From NCBI GenBank assembly GCA_963989245.1, contig OZ022344.1, forward strand, positions 12,188,231 through 12,252,230: 64,000 nt of DNA, in the 5' to 3' direction. Below, piece by piece: positions 1 to 10,219 of the stretch. Each line of letters begins with the position of its first letter. The stretch's first letter is position 1. The translations under genes were made by a program, and so were the position numbers. Under the pieces are notes generated by a model. The model was not told the origin of the DNA. It saw only the letters and a list, made by a program, of their open reading frames with translations, and searched no databases. The stretch comes from Nansenia antarctica. Lineage: Eukaryota; Chordata; Actinopteri; Argentiniformes; Microstomatidae.

Positions 1-77
1 GAGTGAGAGAGAGAGAGGGAGAGAGAGGGGGAGAGAGAGGGAGGGTTTGTGCTATGGCTCCCTATGCAGACTGGCAA

Positions 78-136
<59 letters not shown>

Positions 137-241
137 TGTGTGAGCGAGAATAGCAAAGAGGGAGGGTTTGTGATGGTCTTCTCCTGTGGCTGTGTGACAG
201 AGAGAGGGAAAGTGTATTGTGAGTTTACTATGCAGGCTGGG

Positions 242-312
<71 letters not shown>

Positions 313-313
313 T
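1..313. repeat. GA-rich tract and two long (GT)n microsatellites
   Basis: A purine (GA/GGGA) tract is followed by (GT)n at about 79-132 and 246-310. The intervening bases around 134-245 repeat the flank of the first array, so the block looks like a local duplication of flank plus microsatellite. ORFs across it translate to Thr-His or Cys-Val runs and are not genes. Confidence 0.95.
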
Positions 314-414
314 AGTGCGTGCATGTACGTTTGCGATGTTGAAACTAGACTGGTAGATCTTGGCAGACTGGCTACTTGAAAAGTAGATCTTGGTTCCAAA
401 AAGTGTGAGCACCC
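314..414. repeat. Terminal fragment of a hAT-like interspersed repeat
   Basis: This segment is the reverse complement of a diverged copy at about 29184-29275; both contain a TTTTCAAGTAGCCA core. The outer end reads TGAGCACCCCTG, matching CAGGGGTGCTCA at 29184. A CAG-starting terminus suggests hAT, but the partner end lies outside the window. Confidence 0.5.
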
Positions 415-1189
415 CTGCTCTACAGTGATATATTCTGAGAACAGATACTGTAAAAAATGTGTCTAAAAATGTGCTTTGGCAGTTGTGAAAAAAAAGAACA
501 TTCTCACACACTGAACATTGTGTTTTCAGTTGTTTTGTTGTAGTCTGTAATGATGCATATAGTGTTTACATTTTTGCAGGCTTTGAGCAGCTGTTTTGGT
601 GTGAAAGTTTGAGTTTTGAAGAGAGAAGGTGTGGTTTTGCTTATGTAGCTTTAGAAAAGTGTGTTGTGTTTAGAGTTTTGGGAAAATGGAGGGAAGTTTT
701 GTGAAATGTGTTTTAGCAATTGAGAAAAACTGTATAATCAAAGCTGTAAAGAAAATACAGGTGATGAACAAGAATAGAAATGAAAGAAGCAAACTAAGAT
801 TGTTTTTGCCAATAGCTATGAAATACATCTCTTAAAAATGTCTGCAAATGCTGAATCACAAAACACGGACGGAATGTACACTATTTTCACTGTCACTGTC
901 GAAATACAGTATTATGTCTGAAAAATCTCAAATAATTCTGAAATAACACTGGCTACAATTGTGTGTGCATGGGTATGCCTGTCTACACAACACATGAAGC
1001 ACAGAATGTGACAGTGTGTGTACCTCAAATGTACTTTTTGAAGTTGCTGCATACTTTCTGTACAGAGCAAGAACATTAAAAAATGTTTACAATGTTGCAC
1101 TTCAAAGGGTAAAGAGCGCGAGAGCAGACGGTACTTGGCGTGGGAAAGGCAGAGCAGACGTGTTGACCCGAACACCACACAAGGGTTAA
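415..1189. other. AT-rich stretch without recognisable gene
   Basis: No ORF of recognisable family, no clear splice-bounded exon and no strong repeat was seen here. A short (CA/TG)-rich patch lies near 960-1020. Confidence 0.6.
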
Positions 1190-1275
1190 GAGGTGATAAC
1201 CACTAATAAGCTGCCAAACCAAAGTCTATCACATCAAAACATAATCTAGGGATGTATAGGAATAAAAAAAATCAC
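1190..1275. repeat. Dispersed block shared with 61685-61765
   Basis: The block contains AGTCTATCACATCAAAAC followed by AATCTAGGGATGTATAG. The same order recurs near 61715-61760 with small changes. It lies about 150 bp upstream of the HECT-like gene start. It may be a transposon edge or a fragment of a duplicated gene environment. Confidence 0.5.
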
Positions 1276-1427
1276 ATCTAGAATTTGCCCACCCAGATGG
1301 TAATGAAAAATGGTTTGGCCCAAGGACTATAAAGCAGGTTTCCCAACGGACCATAAAGTCGTGGAACAAGGAAGGTGTGAGCTGGAGCTAATAAGAAAAA
1401 CTATTTGTAGACCAGAAATTGTACAAC

Positions 1428-1506
1428 ATGGCAGGGCGCTTAACCCTCGTAGAGACAATTCGCCAAGCAGGGTCTCTTCTGATGAACGCGGCGGAGGACG
1501 TGCAGT
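1428..1506 (+). CDS. HECT-like gene, exon 1
   Basis: The ATG at 1428 opens 26 codons beginning MAGRLTLVETIRQAGSLL and ends at an AGT|gtaagt donor in phase 1. The start is chosen because it is the first ATG in the frame that splices in phase to exon 2. No signal peptide is apparent. Confidence 0.65.
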
Positions 1507-2372
1507 GTAAGTATGATTACTTGATATAGTAGTTTTACTTGATAAAGTAATTTATTAGTGCTAGCTAAAAGCCCATAGCCATCGCTGTGCGCGCACGATG
1601 CTGCTCCTTATTAAGGTGATTCTTCAGTGAGCTGCATGAAGTTTCAATGAAAGGTAGCCTACCTACAGGGTTGCAAATGTGACACCGTTAGGTGAAAATA
1701 GCTCTGTTTTTAATCCAAGATAGCTCAGTTGTTTGATTTATGTATCAGTTGCATCTTTGTCACATTTTTCACCCATGATGGGTTTACACCCCTGTACCTT
1801 GGCTATTGATAGCTAGTGTTAGCTAACGTAAATTAACCAGGGAAGTGTTTGAATAGGACCAAAATATGCGTGGCGTTAAAGACAGATGCACATCCAACGA
1901 TTTTTTAATAGGAATGAGAGCAGGGAGGCAACTGGCCATGATTTAACAATACATTGGAGAGGATTTGGGTAATGTTAGGCTAGGACCAGATCGCCTCTGT
2001 CAGGGGAAGTGTCTGATCGGTCAAAACTGGATGTGTAGAAAATGAATGTGGTAAATAATTAAGACCTCGTAGTAACGTAAACGACAGTGACTGTAGTGTG
2101 TAGCCAATCTATTGGATTAGTGAAGCAGCTGTGCATAGACTACGTGCATAGCTAGCAAAGAGGGTCTCCAAGTTCGCATATGTCATTCGGTCGCGTGGTT
2201 GTTACCCCTGGTTTCCACGGACACGCCCACTTAAGACTTTTGGCAGTGTTATTTCAAATGTCTAGTGGTTGCCTATTCACCTTTATTTTTAGGACCATGC
2301 TTAGCCTCTCTTTACTTAGCTTGTGTACGAGGGAACTATACATTGTAGCTAACGTTAATTTATTACCAGCAG

Positions 2373-2504
2373 CAATTTTTTCTGGGAGTGGCACCGGAAC
2401 TCCAGTGCCAGGAACTCCAGTGCCAGGAACTCCAGGAGTGCTAGGAACTCCAGTGCCAGGAACTCCAGTGCCAGGAACAAGCACCCCACGGCACCCTGTT
2501 GATG
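2373..2504 (+). CDS. HECT-like gene, exon 2 (PVPGT repeat)
   Basis: The acceptor is ccagcag (an upstream CAG at 2370 is also possible) and the donor is GATG|gtagga. The exon is 132 nt, phase 1 to 1. It encodes a short Gly-Thr-Pro-Val repeat (PVPGT about four times), probably a flexible linker. The repeated CCAGGAACTCCAGTG unit would be prone to copy-number change. Confidence 0.6.
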
Positions 2505-3456
2505 GTAGGAAATTATTTTTTACTCAAACTGCATTTACATGCATCTACATCAGTTTCAAATTAATATAAGCTGTGCGGGCCTGTGTAGTAGTGGCTCTGT
2601 GCACAGCAGCCTTGTCAGACACTAGTCTGCACTAATCTGGACTCAAATGCCTCAAATCATGGTGAACGGGGCGCGTCCTAACGATTCCCACCGTAGTTGG
2701 GCCCTCCGCCACGCCCCCAGCGGGCTCGCCACGCCCCCAGCGGGCTCGACTCCGAAACGGCATACATTTTGCCGGACTGCATACATTTTCACGCACTGCG
2801 TGGCTATTTTAAACATTACCGTTTCAATCAACCACGTAATATGTCCCTGTAGCGTACTCCTAATGTCCACCATGTACTTGAAACACAAATCAGATATTTA
2901 TTCACCAGAACTAGTAAAACAGAGGTAGAAGACAACAGAGGGGCCAGAAAAGCGAGCTGTAAAAAAATATTCCCTGACCTCTCTTAACGAGACGAGCGAT
3001 AAGTTACATTAAATTACAATATCAGAGCATAAAAACATCACAGGAGAGACATGGCAAATGTGCGTCCATGCGTGTGAGTCCATCCCACCAGCTAAGCAGT
3101 TTTTGAGTCGATTAAAGTTTCATTTATTTCAGTTGTTCTGCCTATGTATCCTCTTGAGGATAAAACATGTGAGATCAGGTTTTGTATAGATTTGTAAAAA
3201 TGAACATTAGAACCTGAAATGAACTGATTGAAAAGAACCGATTCATATGAACTGATTGAAAAGGGCCTATTGATATGAACAGATTGAAGTGAACAGATTG
3301 ACAATAGCAGGCCTATTAAATACAATGGCAGTCAAAACTGTCCTTTTGAGCCGTCTTTGGGTCTTCAATATATACAAAGGGGTAGAGGAGCACCAAAATA
3401 TTATGAATGAAAAAACCTTTATTGTCGCCAATGGGGAAATGTTGTTGTCAAACAGC

Positions 3457-4069
3457 TTAGTAGGGCAGACAGAAAACATTCAATAAATAAATAAATAAAA
3501 CAATTTTCCTGTCTCCCTTCTCCACATCACTCTCCTTACTCCACAGCCACCTCCAGGTAGCTTGGAGGAGGTGGAAGGAGCAGAGCAGCAGTGTAGCCTC
3601 AGGAAATGCCTGCTTTAGAGCTCCCCTCTCTGCACTGGAGTCATCTGTCAGGAACACGCCAGGTCCTGCCTGTCCTTTCCCTGCAAAGCCTTCCCTTCCA
3701 ATGAGCCCTTTCAGCAGCTCCAGCCCCTCAAAGATTGTGCCTTTGTCCTCCGCTTGAGTGATGATGATCCCAAGGGGAAGGCCACCTGCACATGTGTGTG
3801 TGAGGAGGAGGAAGACCCGGCAGTTCTCTCTGTCCATGTTCCCCGAGGAGTCGATGAAGCAGAGCTCCCCACTGTGCTTGTTGGTGTGAAGGCGTTTCAT
3901 CAGTGGGGAGCATATCGCGATGAGAGGAGCTCCAGCAGAGGAAGTGGTCATCCTGGCACACACTTCTCCACACTTGGTGTTGTACTCCACCACCTGTCGT
4001 TCCAGAGCTTCCAGCATAGAAGGGCCTTGCTGTGCACCATACTCTCCCCTGCACACCTTTTGGAAGAGT
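3457..4069 (-). CDS. MULE transposase, catalytic exon
   Basis: Reading from the acceptor at 4069 downward, the exon carries FIDSSGNMDRENCRVF, GGLPLGIIITQAED, FLTDDSSAERGALKQAFP and LLLCSFHLLQATWRW. This matches the MULE transposase pattern, with first D in FIDSSG, second D in LTDD and the CSFHLLQ helix. It joins the exon at 4287-4553 in phase 2 (AG|A). After the helix the frame continues about 20 residues without recognisable family sequence and stops at 3457. The usual downstream E/SWIM region is not seen. Confidence 0.75.
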
Positions 4070-4286
4070 CTGAACAAAAAAATGTTAGCCAATAAAGTTA
4101 TAATATGCATGCTGTATACCGTTTCAAACTATACATCCCACTCCACTGCTCATATGTGTTCAAATGTGTGACACATACACAACCATCATCAACATAGTAT
4201 TATACAGTCTCAACCCCAATCATGTGAGGGGTCTTTCGACAATACATACATAATAACTACAATATGATCTTAAAAAAAAGGTGCAC

Positions 4287-4553
4287 CTTTGGACAAACTG
4301 GAGGTCTGGGCAGATCTCTCTGTTCGCTGAGGCATGGACATATCTCACGCCATACTGCATTTGCAGGTCGTGCTTCAACACACAAAGTGCTGATGTGGGA
4401 GAGAGGCCGATTTCAAAAAGCCTCGTCAGGCTCTCAATTGATGCCTTCCCCACATCTCTGTGCCCAAGGGCCTCGGCCACAAACAGGTTGTGGTTGTGGG
4501 TGTTCTTTACCCTGACTTCCAATGGGAAGTCAGGCATGTGTCTGTCCTTGCAG
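4287..4553 (-). CDS. MULE transposase, upstream exon
   Basis: Encodes a segment with VRVKNTHNHNLFVAEALGH, typical of the region between the zinc-finger DNA-binding part and the catalytic core of MULE transposases. The donor at 4287 (CAAAG|gtgcac) joins the catalytic exon in frame. Its 5' side needs a phase-2 partner. The exon at 5097-5258 ends in phase 0, so a small exon or a frame break lies between them, where a LINE fragment has inserted. Confidence 0.65.
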
Positions 4554-4639
4554 CTGTTGACAGAATCATATCAACATTATGTTAAGTTTGAGCCAGTGAA
4601 TGAGGGAATCAGTGGATTGGTGAGGTAACAAGGAGGATG

Positions 4640-5010
4640 TGGATGAGTTGAAATACTTGGCGTCAACAATCCAAAGTAATGGAGAGCGTAAAATAGAGGT
4701 GAAGAAGATAGTGCAAGCTGGGTGGAGTGGGTGGAGAAGTGTCTTAAGAATGATTTGTGACAGAATGCTACCAGAATTCTACCACCAATAGTGAAAAGGA
4801 AAGTTTACACGTGGTGGCATTGTCTGACAAATAACTAAACAAGAGGCAGAGCTTGGTTTTGGACATGGCAGATAGGAGACAAGCTGGTAGGGGTAAGGAT
4901 GCTGGAGATAGAGCTGAAGGAAAAGGCGGAGGCCTAAAAGAAGGTATATGGTGTGGTGAGGGTGGACCTGCAGATGGTTGGAGTGAGAGAAGCTGATACA
5001 GGACAGTTTA
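4640..5010 (+). mobile_element. Degenerate LINE reverse-transcriptase fragment nested in the MULE
   Basis: Plus-strand conceptual translation with several stops shows the pattern KIEVKKIVQAGWSGW, a poorly kept RT-thumb block, and an RMLEIELKEK-like block. These blocks recur in the C-terminal part of many fish non-LTR reverse transcriptases. It is too decayed to assign a clade and interrupts the space between two MULE exons. Confidence 0.55.
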
Positions 5011-5096
5011 AAATGGAAAAAAATACTCTGCTAACGAGGATGTTAAGTTTAAGCCAAGGATGAATATAACAACATGATTATCAGCGTACAGTAGAC

Positions 5097-5258
5097 CTGC
5101 ATACATCTCTCAACTCTCCGGCTAATCCGCCGCCTTAGAGGCTGGCACTGTTTCAGGGTGAGAGACATTGTGGCTGGACAGCATGTGTTTTTAGATGAAG
5201 GTCTCGAATTGGCCGTCATAGACCTCACATCAACATGGTGCTGACACTTGTAGTCCAC
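5097..5258 (-). CDS. MULE transposase, zinc-finger exon
   Basis: This is a 162-nt exon (54 codons). The acceptor is tttgtttag before 5258 and the donor is ATGCAG|gtctac at 5097. It begins VDYKCQHHVDVR and contains KNTCCPATMSLTL. The Cys/His spacing resembles a FLYWCH/FAR1-like zinc finger, the DNA-binding part expected N-terminal to a MULE catalytic core. Confidence 0.6.
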
Positions 5259-5378
5259 CTAAACAAAACATTATATTCACTATATAAACGTAAAGTGGAA
5301 GGAGTTGAGAACCTATGTGAATGCCATCCGCCTGATACGTGACTGTTTGGAGCAGGCACAAGACATTTTAACTGTTAC

Positions 5379-5558
5379 CCTGAAAAGAACGCGCGTTGCC
5401 AGACATGGAATGGTTCTTTGGACCCTCCATGTTACCCCGGAGTGTTTTGCTGCCTTCACCCACTCCCTTGCCTCGTCCTCTGTCCTGACCTGGACTCTAA
5501 TTTGTGCCTCAAATGAAGCATGATCCCCTGGTGATGGCAGGTCCATGTATTTGCACAC
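5379..5558 (-). CDS. MULE transposase, N-terminal exon
   Basis: Sixty codons from an ATG at 5558 to an AGG|gtaaca donor. Contains EDEAREWVKAAKHSGVTW, an amphipathic N-terminal segment seen in animal MULE proteins just before the zinc finger. It joins the 5097-5258 exon in phase 0. A further 5' exon cannot be excluded. Confidence 0.55.
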
Positions 5559-5983
5559 ATGGTATGTGTGATCAGGGGGTAGCCAACTCTGCAGATGGAA
5601 GCCACAGAGGAAGAAAATACAATTAGTATGGACGGATATACATTGGGACTTTTACCTCATAACCTTATCCTACAATGATGACTTATTGCGATTCTCATCA
5701 GTTCCCTTCTTCCAGTTGCTAGGTTAATAAATAAACACTTTAGGGCTCAATCTGTCAATAACAAGCTAGTACTCAACAATAAGCAATCCGGTCTTCTCTG
5801 GTCATAACTGTCATCATATTTCATATTTACATGCTAACGGCAATGTAATTTGAAGGGCTTGACTTTGTAGCCTACATTATGTGTGAACACATTACTTTTT
5901 CCTTGTGATGAGTTCACTTGTCTGAAGGACAAGTAGGCTACAGTACATGAAAAAGTCCTGCTAAACTTTAACGTTACACCTTC

Positions 5984-6590
5984 AATTGAGGATATTCCTC
6001 CACGTTTTCCCTGACATCTGAGCACACACTGACCTGAGTGCTACTGACAGTGACAGGGTTCACTGATGGTCTGTAAATTACCAAGGAGAAGTGTTAGGTT
6101 CAAAACGTAGGAGCAATAACCAAAATCATGAATGAAAGACCCAAATATGTACTTTTCACAATGCACATGGAGTTCATATTTTAACTTTAGAAACGTTGAT
6201 AAATGCAACCTACGCGGGCGCAGCATAAGTGCGGCAGTCTTGCATCGACATCTTGCAGCGAGGCATCGACATCTTGCAGCGAGGAAAGAGATGCGCAGCC
6301 TTGAATTGAGGATATTCCTCCACGTTTTCCCTGACATCTGAGCACACACTGACCTGAGTGCTACTGACAGTGACAGGGTTCACTGATGGTCTGTAAATTA
6401 CCAAGGAGAAGTGTTAGGTTCAAAACGTAGGAGCAATAACCAAAATCATGAATGAAAGACCCAAATATGTACTTTTCACAATGCACATGGAGTTCATATT
6501 TTAACTTTAGAAACGTTGATAAATGAAACCTACGCGGGCGCAGCATAAGTGCGGCAGTCTTGCATCGACATCTTGCAGCGAGGAAAGAGG
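5984..6590. repeat. 320-bp tandem duplication inside the MULE 5' region
   Basis: Bases 5984-6303 and 6304-about 6590 are nearly identical direct copies, both starting near TTGAGGATATTCCTCC. The two copies lie between the first recognised transposase exon and the 5' inverted repeat, so they probably contain promoter or leader sequence. The copies end in CATCGACATCTTGCAGCGAG repeats. Confidence 0.9.
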
Positions 6591-6770
6591 CGCGCAGCCT
6601 GGGGGGCGGAGCGCAGCCTGGGGGGCGGAGCCCGCTGGGCGTGGCGGAGGGCCCAACTACGGTGGGAATCGTTAGGACGCGAACGGGGCAGAGGTAATCT
6701 AAATACCTGGAAATCCAGGAATTGAACAACATGACCTTGGATTAACTGTCAACTTTTCTTTTGTTAGCAG

Positions 6771-6974
6771 AAGTTGCGAGACTGTTCCTTCCTTACAATG
6801 CAGCCTCCAGGGGAAGGCGCCTCCAGAGAAGCCCAGCTCAGGGATTGGGGGTAACCACCTACACCCACAATTTCTGCTGCCTGGAGAAGAAAGATACGAG
6901 GATGGTCCCTACAAGGGTTGTGAAAGACAACCTGCTGGGCATGGGTTTGGGGGACGGTCGCCTGACCTTTCGAG
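6771..6974 (+). CDS. HECT-like gene, exon 3
   Basis: The acceptor is ttgttagcag with an alternative AG three bases earlier (NAGNAG). The donor is CGAG|gtatgt; 204 nt, phase 1 to 1. Encodes EVARLFLPYN through TYTHNFCCLEKKDT to KDNLLGMGLGDGRLTF. The THxFxCL and GLG motifs are typical of the conserved module upstream of the HECT domain in this fish family. Confidence 0.75.
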
Positions 6975-7147
6975 GTATGTCACCTGACAGTCTGTACTGT
7001 GTGTAGCCAGTTGTACACTGTAGTGTGTAGCCAGACAGTCTGTAGTGTGTGGCCAGACAGTCTGTAGTGTGTAGCCAGTTTCTGTCATCTCAACCCAGCA
7101 CCTGATCTGTGCATTATTTGTCTTGTCTGTCCCTCTCAATTTCACAG

Positions 7148-7377
7148 GAAACCAACACAGTGCAGAGGAATTGGCAGAATTGCTCTTCTCAGCCTACCCT
7201 AAACTGCGTGAGGGGGGTGGGTTTGAGCTAATGAAAGTTGCGGGGTCTACACGGAGCCGCAATTTGGAAGTGATTCCATGCCCAAATGAGGGGTACACGG
7301 TTCAGTATCTGAAGGAGATACTGAACCATGCAACGGTTTATGTCCGGCCACTGCAACGCAGTCTGACCTCTGTGAAT
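7148..7377 (+). CDS. HECT-like gene, exon 4
   Basis: 230 nt, phase 1 to 0, bounded by ttcacag and AAT|gtaaga. Encodes LAELLFSAYPKLREGGGFEL and later TVYVRPLQRSLT. The 'FP/YPKL..GGGFELL ... RPLQ' pattern is the diagnostic central block of the fish HECT-like family. Confidence 0.8.
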
Positions 7378-7488
7378 GTAAGATTCGATATCACTTTGTG
7401 TTGTGTCCCAAATATTAATAAAATACTGAATGAATGTTCCTGAAGTTGAACTAATTTATATTTAAATGTGATTTGTCTCCACAAATAG

Positions 7489-7595
7489 GTCGTGAATAAC
7501 AGACAGGCCCAGTGTGGACCCTCGGTCCAGTGTGTAAATTGTGGGGAGGAGTTTGACTTCTCCACTATAAGGGTACACAATGCAGTGTGTTCCAG
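7489..7595 (+). CDS. HECT-like gene, exon 5 (zinc finger)
   Basis: 107 nt starting VVNNRQAQCG and ending in the CxxC...HxxxC motif VQCVNCGEEF...RVHNAVC. It is likely a single treble-clef or C2HC-type zinc finger. It ends in phase 2 at TCCAG|gtaata. Confidence 0.7.
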
Positions 7596-7864
7596 GTAAT
7601 ACTGAATGTAAAGCAATTTAGAAAAGTATCTTCTAACATGCTAAATGTAATTACTTACCCCTGAATCCGTATTGTGAATTGGATACAACAGTGTTTGTTC
7701 AGGAAATACTGTGTCTGCTCATTATTACAAGTACTGCAATACTCTGGTAGGAAAATAATGATTTACTGTTGTAAATAAATAGTTCTTGTGTGTAGACAAG
7801 TATAAGTATGTGATAAATCCCTGATGTTATTAACTGTTTTAACGCCCTCTTAAGTATACTGCAG

Positions 7865-7909
7865 GGTGAGAGAAGGAGAGCTGACAGTGCCACACAGCAG
7901 GATCTTATA
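7865..7909 (+). CDS. HECT-like gene, candidate exon 6 (phase uncertain)
   Basis: Bounded by actgcag and ATAG|gttagt. In the frame that fits the next exon it reads ERRRADSATQQDLI. From exon 5 in phase 2, however, the full exon would run into TAG at the donor. A weak internal acceptor at 7876 would restore phase. This may be a frame lesion or a misjudged boundary. Confidence 0.4.
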
Positions 7910-8166
7910 GGTTAGTCAGTGTAGACCGAGGGTTTCTGACATTTTTAGTGCTTTAAGACATGGCTCAAATGTGAATTAATTTCTGTGAAAATGGCGAACT
8001 GCTTTTGTACTAGGAAAAAACTGAACTTTTACTGTTCACGTTTAGATTAAGAATCTGAACTTTTATTGTTTACCTAGATGATCAAAACTTTTACAGTTTC
8101 CTGGTGACTAAGCTGTGGACTGTGCTAACTGCTTTTACTTATTATTTCTTTATTAATTGAACCAGC

Positions 8167-8187
8167 AGGATCCTCCACAGCCACTCA
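8167..8187 (+). pseudogene. HECT-like gene, left part of a repeat exon cut by a LINE
   Basis: After the acceptor ccagcag at about 8166 the frame reads GSSTATQ, in phase 1 with the chain, and then enters the (CAGATT)n tail of an antisense LINE. The right part resumes near 9210. Read-through of the LINE in this frame meets a stop by 8431. Confidence 0.45.
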
Positions 8188-9225
8188 GATTCAGATTCAG
8201 ATTCAGATAACGTTTATTGCCATTATGCATACACATATAGGAATTTGCTTCGACATTACAGTAAGTGCGTTTATACTTTTTTCACGTGTCAAAAAACAGG
8301 ACAACACAGGACAGACAACAGTGCATTGGATAGTGCAATATAAAGTGCAGTGCAGAGTTTTTACGGTGAGTCCAGTGCATATTCAGTCCTGGGCAGACTT
8401 GGGGGCGGGGGGGAGGGGGAAGCCAGAGTAATTTATCAGCCTGGCGGCTGAGGGGTAGAAACTGAGCCTGTGGCGGGCCTTCAGTGCCTTAGGCAGCCGC
8501 AACCTTCTTCCAGAGGGAAGCAGGGTGAGGAGGCCGTGGCCGGGGTGGAAGGGGTCTGCCATGATCTTCCTTGCCCTCCTCAGAGCCCTGGTGTCATGCA
8601 GGGAGTTGAGGGAGGGCAAGGGACAGCCGATCACCCTCTCTGCTGAACGTAACACCCGCTGCAACTTGGCCTTGTCCTTGGTTGTTGCAGCAGGGAACCA
8701 GGTGATGATGGAGTGGGTGAGGATGGACTCTATGATGGCCGTGTAAAACTGGACCATCATGGACCTCGGCAGCCTGAGTTTCCTCAGCTGCCGGAGGAAG
8801 AACATCCTCTTCTGGGCCTTCTTCGTGAGGGCCTCGGTGTTCCGCTCCCACTTGAGGTCCCAGGAGATGGTCATGCCTAGAAAGCGGCATGACTCCACGG
8901 AGGCCACCGGGGTACCTCCCAGCGTGATGGGAGGGGGTAGGGCTGCTTTCCTACGGAAGTCCACCACCATCTCCACTGTTTTCAGAGCATTGAGCTCCAG
9001 ATTGTTTAAACTGCACCAGCTCTGCAGCCCCTCGATCTCACCCCTGTAGGCAGATTCGTCCCCCCCGGAGATGAGGCCCACCAGGGTGGTGTCGTCTGCA
9101 AACTTCAGGAGCTTGACCGAGGGGTGGCGGGAGACACAGCTGTTGGTGTAAAGGGAGAATAGTGCTGGAGACAGGACGCAGCCCTGCGGGGAGCCCGTGC
9201 TGGTGGACCTGGAGCTGGAAATGCT
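8188..9225 (-). mobile_element. 5'-truncated L2/CR1-like LINE, antisense
   Basis: On the minus strand the ORF runs from about 9215 through GSPQGCVLSPALFSLYTN and the RT catalytic FADD box (KLLKFADDTTLVG) to WCSLNNLELNALKTV, FLGMTISWDLKW and the C-terminal HPGHGLLTLLPSGRR block. It stops at 8383. The 3' end has an AATAAA-like sequence followed by a (TGAATC)n tail at 8188-8210, typical of L2-type tails. Endonuclease and most of the RT fingers are absent. It abuts the coding 36-bp repeat array of the HECT-like gene. Confidence 0.85.
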
Positions 9226-9628
9226 CGCCGCTCTGCTGCAGCTGGGTCCTCTGCAGCCTCTCTCCCGTCTGCTGCAGCTGGGTCCTCTGCAGCCTCTCTC
9301 CCGTCTGCTGCAGCTGGGTCCTCTGCAGCCTCTCTCCCGTCTGCTGCAGCTGGGTCCTCTGCAGCCTCTCTCCCGTCTGCTGCAGCTGGGTCCTCTGCAG
9401 CCTCTCTCCCATCTGCTGCAGCTGGGTCCTCTGCAGCCTCTCTCCTGTCTGCTGCAGCTGGGTCCTCTGCAGCCTCTCTCCCGTCTGCTGCAGCTGGGTC
9501 CTCTGCAGCCTCTCTCCCATCTGCTGCAGCTGGGTCCTCTGCAGCCTCTCTCCCGTCTGCTGCAGCAGGTTCTGCCGCGGCAGCAGGTTCCTCTGGCACC
9601 CTACAGTCAGAGGATCACATCATGGATG
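9210..9628 (+). CDS. HECT-like gene, Ala/Ser repeat exon
   Basis: The exon reads GNARR, then nine SAAAGSSAASLP units, then SAAAAGSSGTLQSEDHIMD, ending at GATG|gtaagc in phase 1. The left boundary is obscured by the antisense LINE. The low-complexity region is probably a disordered linker between the zinc finger and the HECT domain. Confidence 0.55.
9232..9566 (+). repeat. 36-bp coding minisatellite, about 9.3 copies
   Basis: The unit starts TCTGCTGCAGCTGGGTCC and is 36 bp. In the plus frame that splices to the next exon it encodes the 12-residue unit SAAAGSSAASLP. Copies differ by one or two substitutions (CCCG/CCCA, CTCC/TCCC). The other five frames are also open because the unit is a multiple of three, giving long false ORFs. 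Confidence 0.95.
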
Positions 9629-9786
9629 GTAAGCACATGTACAGTGTTAAAGCTGGTTGCTAGGAAAATCAGCTAATGGGGATCCTTAATAAAATGCAAT
9701 AAAATACTGGTGACAACTGTGGACTTATACTGGTGACAACTGTGGACTGTGGACTTAATTGATTATCTTTTCTATATCGATAACAG

Positions 9787-9822
9787 ACCTTGATCCATCT
9801 GAGTCGTTGGACTCCATTGCTG
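9787..9822 (+). CDS. HECT-like gene, 36-nt micro-exon
   Basis: Bounded by gataacag and GCTG|gtaagc, phase 1 to 1. Encodes the acidic peptide DLDPSESLDSIA. Both neighbours are also phase 1, so it could be skipped without frame change. Confidence 0.6.
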
Positions 9823-10021
9823 GTAAGCACAAGCTGTGAATAAGAAAAACAAAGGTTCTACACTATGTTTAAGTGTGTGTACACCATGGATGGGGTTGAA
9901 TCCTACAATCACATTCAGGCTATTGACAGGCTACATGTCTGACTAAGTTATATCAATTTAGAACTGTGTACAGTGAATGCAATCTTGTGTGTAGTGTAAT
10001 TTGAGTTTCTTTCTGTTAAAG

Positions 10022-10219
10022 CGTGGATAATGGAAGCAGACTCTGCAAAGGCTGCCAAGCTCTTCTGCGCGTCGGCCCTCGCAGATATGAATAATCAGTC
10101 GCCGCTCAACTTCACTCTCAGTTTGAGAGGTTCTCTGGAGGAACGAACACGAGCGATCGTTTCGTTCTACAAAAGGCCGAAGGTGAACTGGGCGAGTCCT
10201 CTCACCTGCAAACTGATTG
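10022..10219 (+). CDS. HECT-like gene, start of HECT domain
   Basis: 198 nt, phase 1 to 1, reading AWIMEADSAKAAKLFC ... NFTLSLRGSLEERTRAIVSF ... VNWASPLTCKLIG. The 'R G S LEER..AI..FYK ....V....PL.C.L.GD' pattern marks the beginning of the HECT region in this family. Confidence 0.75.

Larger units (their letters stand above)
2673..6680 (-). mobile_element. Mutator-like element (MULE) with 9-bp target duplication
   Basis: The ends form long inverted repeats. The left end starts GCGTCCTAACGATTCCCACC and the right end is its reverse complement; similarity runs about 45-55 bp to GCCACGCCC. The flanks are a perfect 9-bp direct repeat GAACGGGGC (2664-2672 and 6681-6689), as expected for MULEs. Transposase exons are on the minus strand. 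A LINE fragment (about 4640-5010) and a 320-bp tandem duplication lie inside. It sits in intron 2 of the HECT-like gene. The transposase appears truncated after the catalytic region, so autonomy is doubtful. Confidence 0.88.

Noticed and set aside
52..511. Thr-His and Cys-Val ORFs at the left edge
   Set aside because: Translations of (GT)n microsatellites.
9038..9599. Long minus-strand ORFs rich in EAAEDPAAADGR or RTQLQQTGERLQ
   Set aside because: They are read-throughs of the 36-bp plus-strand coding minisatellite joined to the antisense LINE; no independent start, splice site or homologue.
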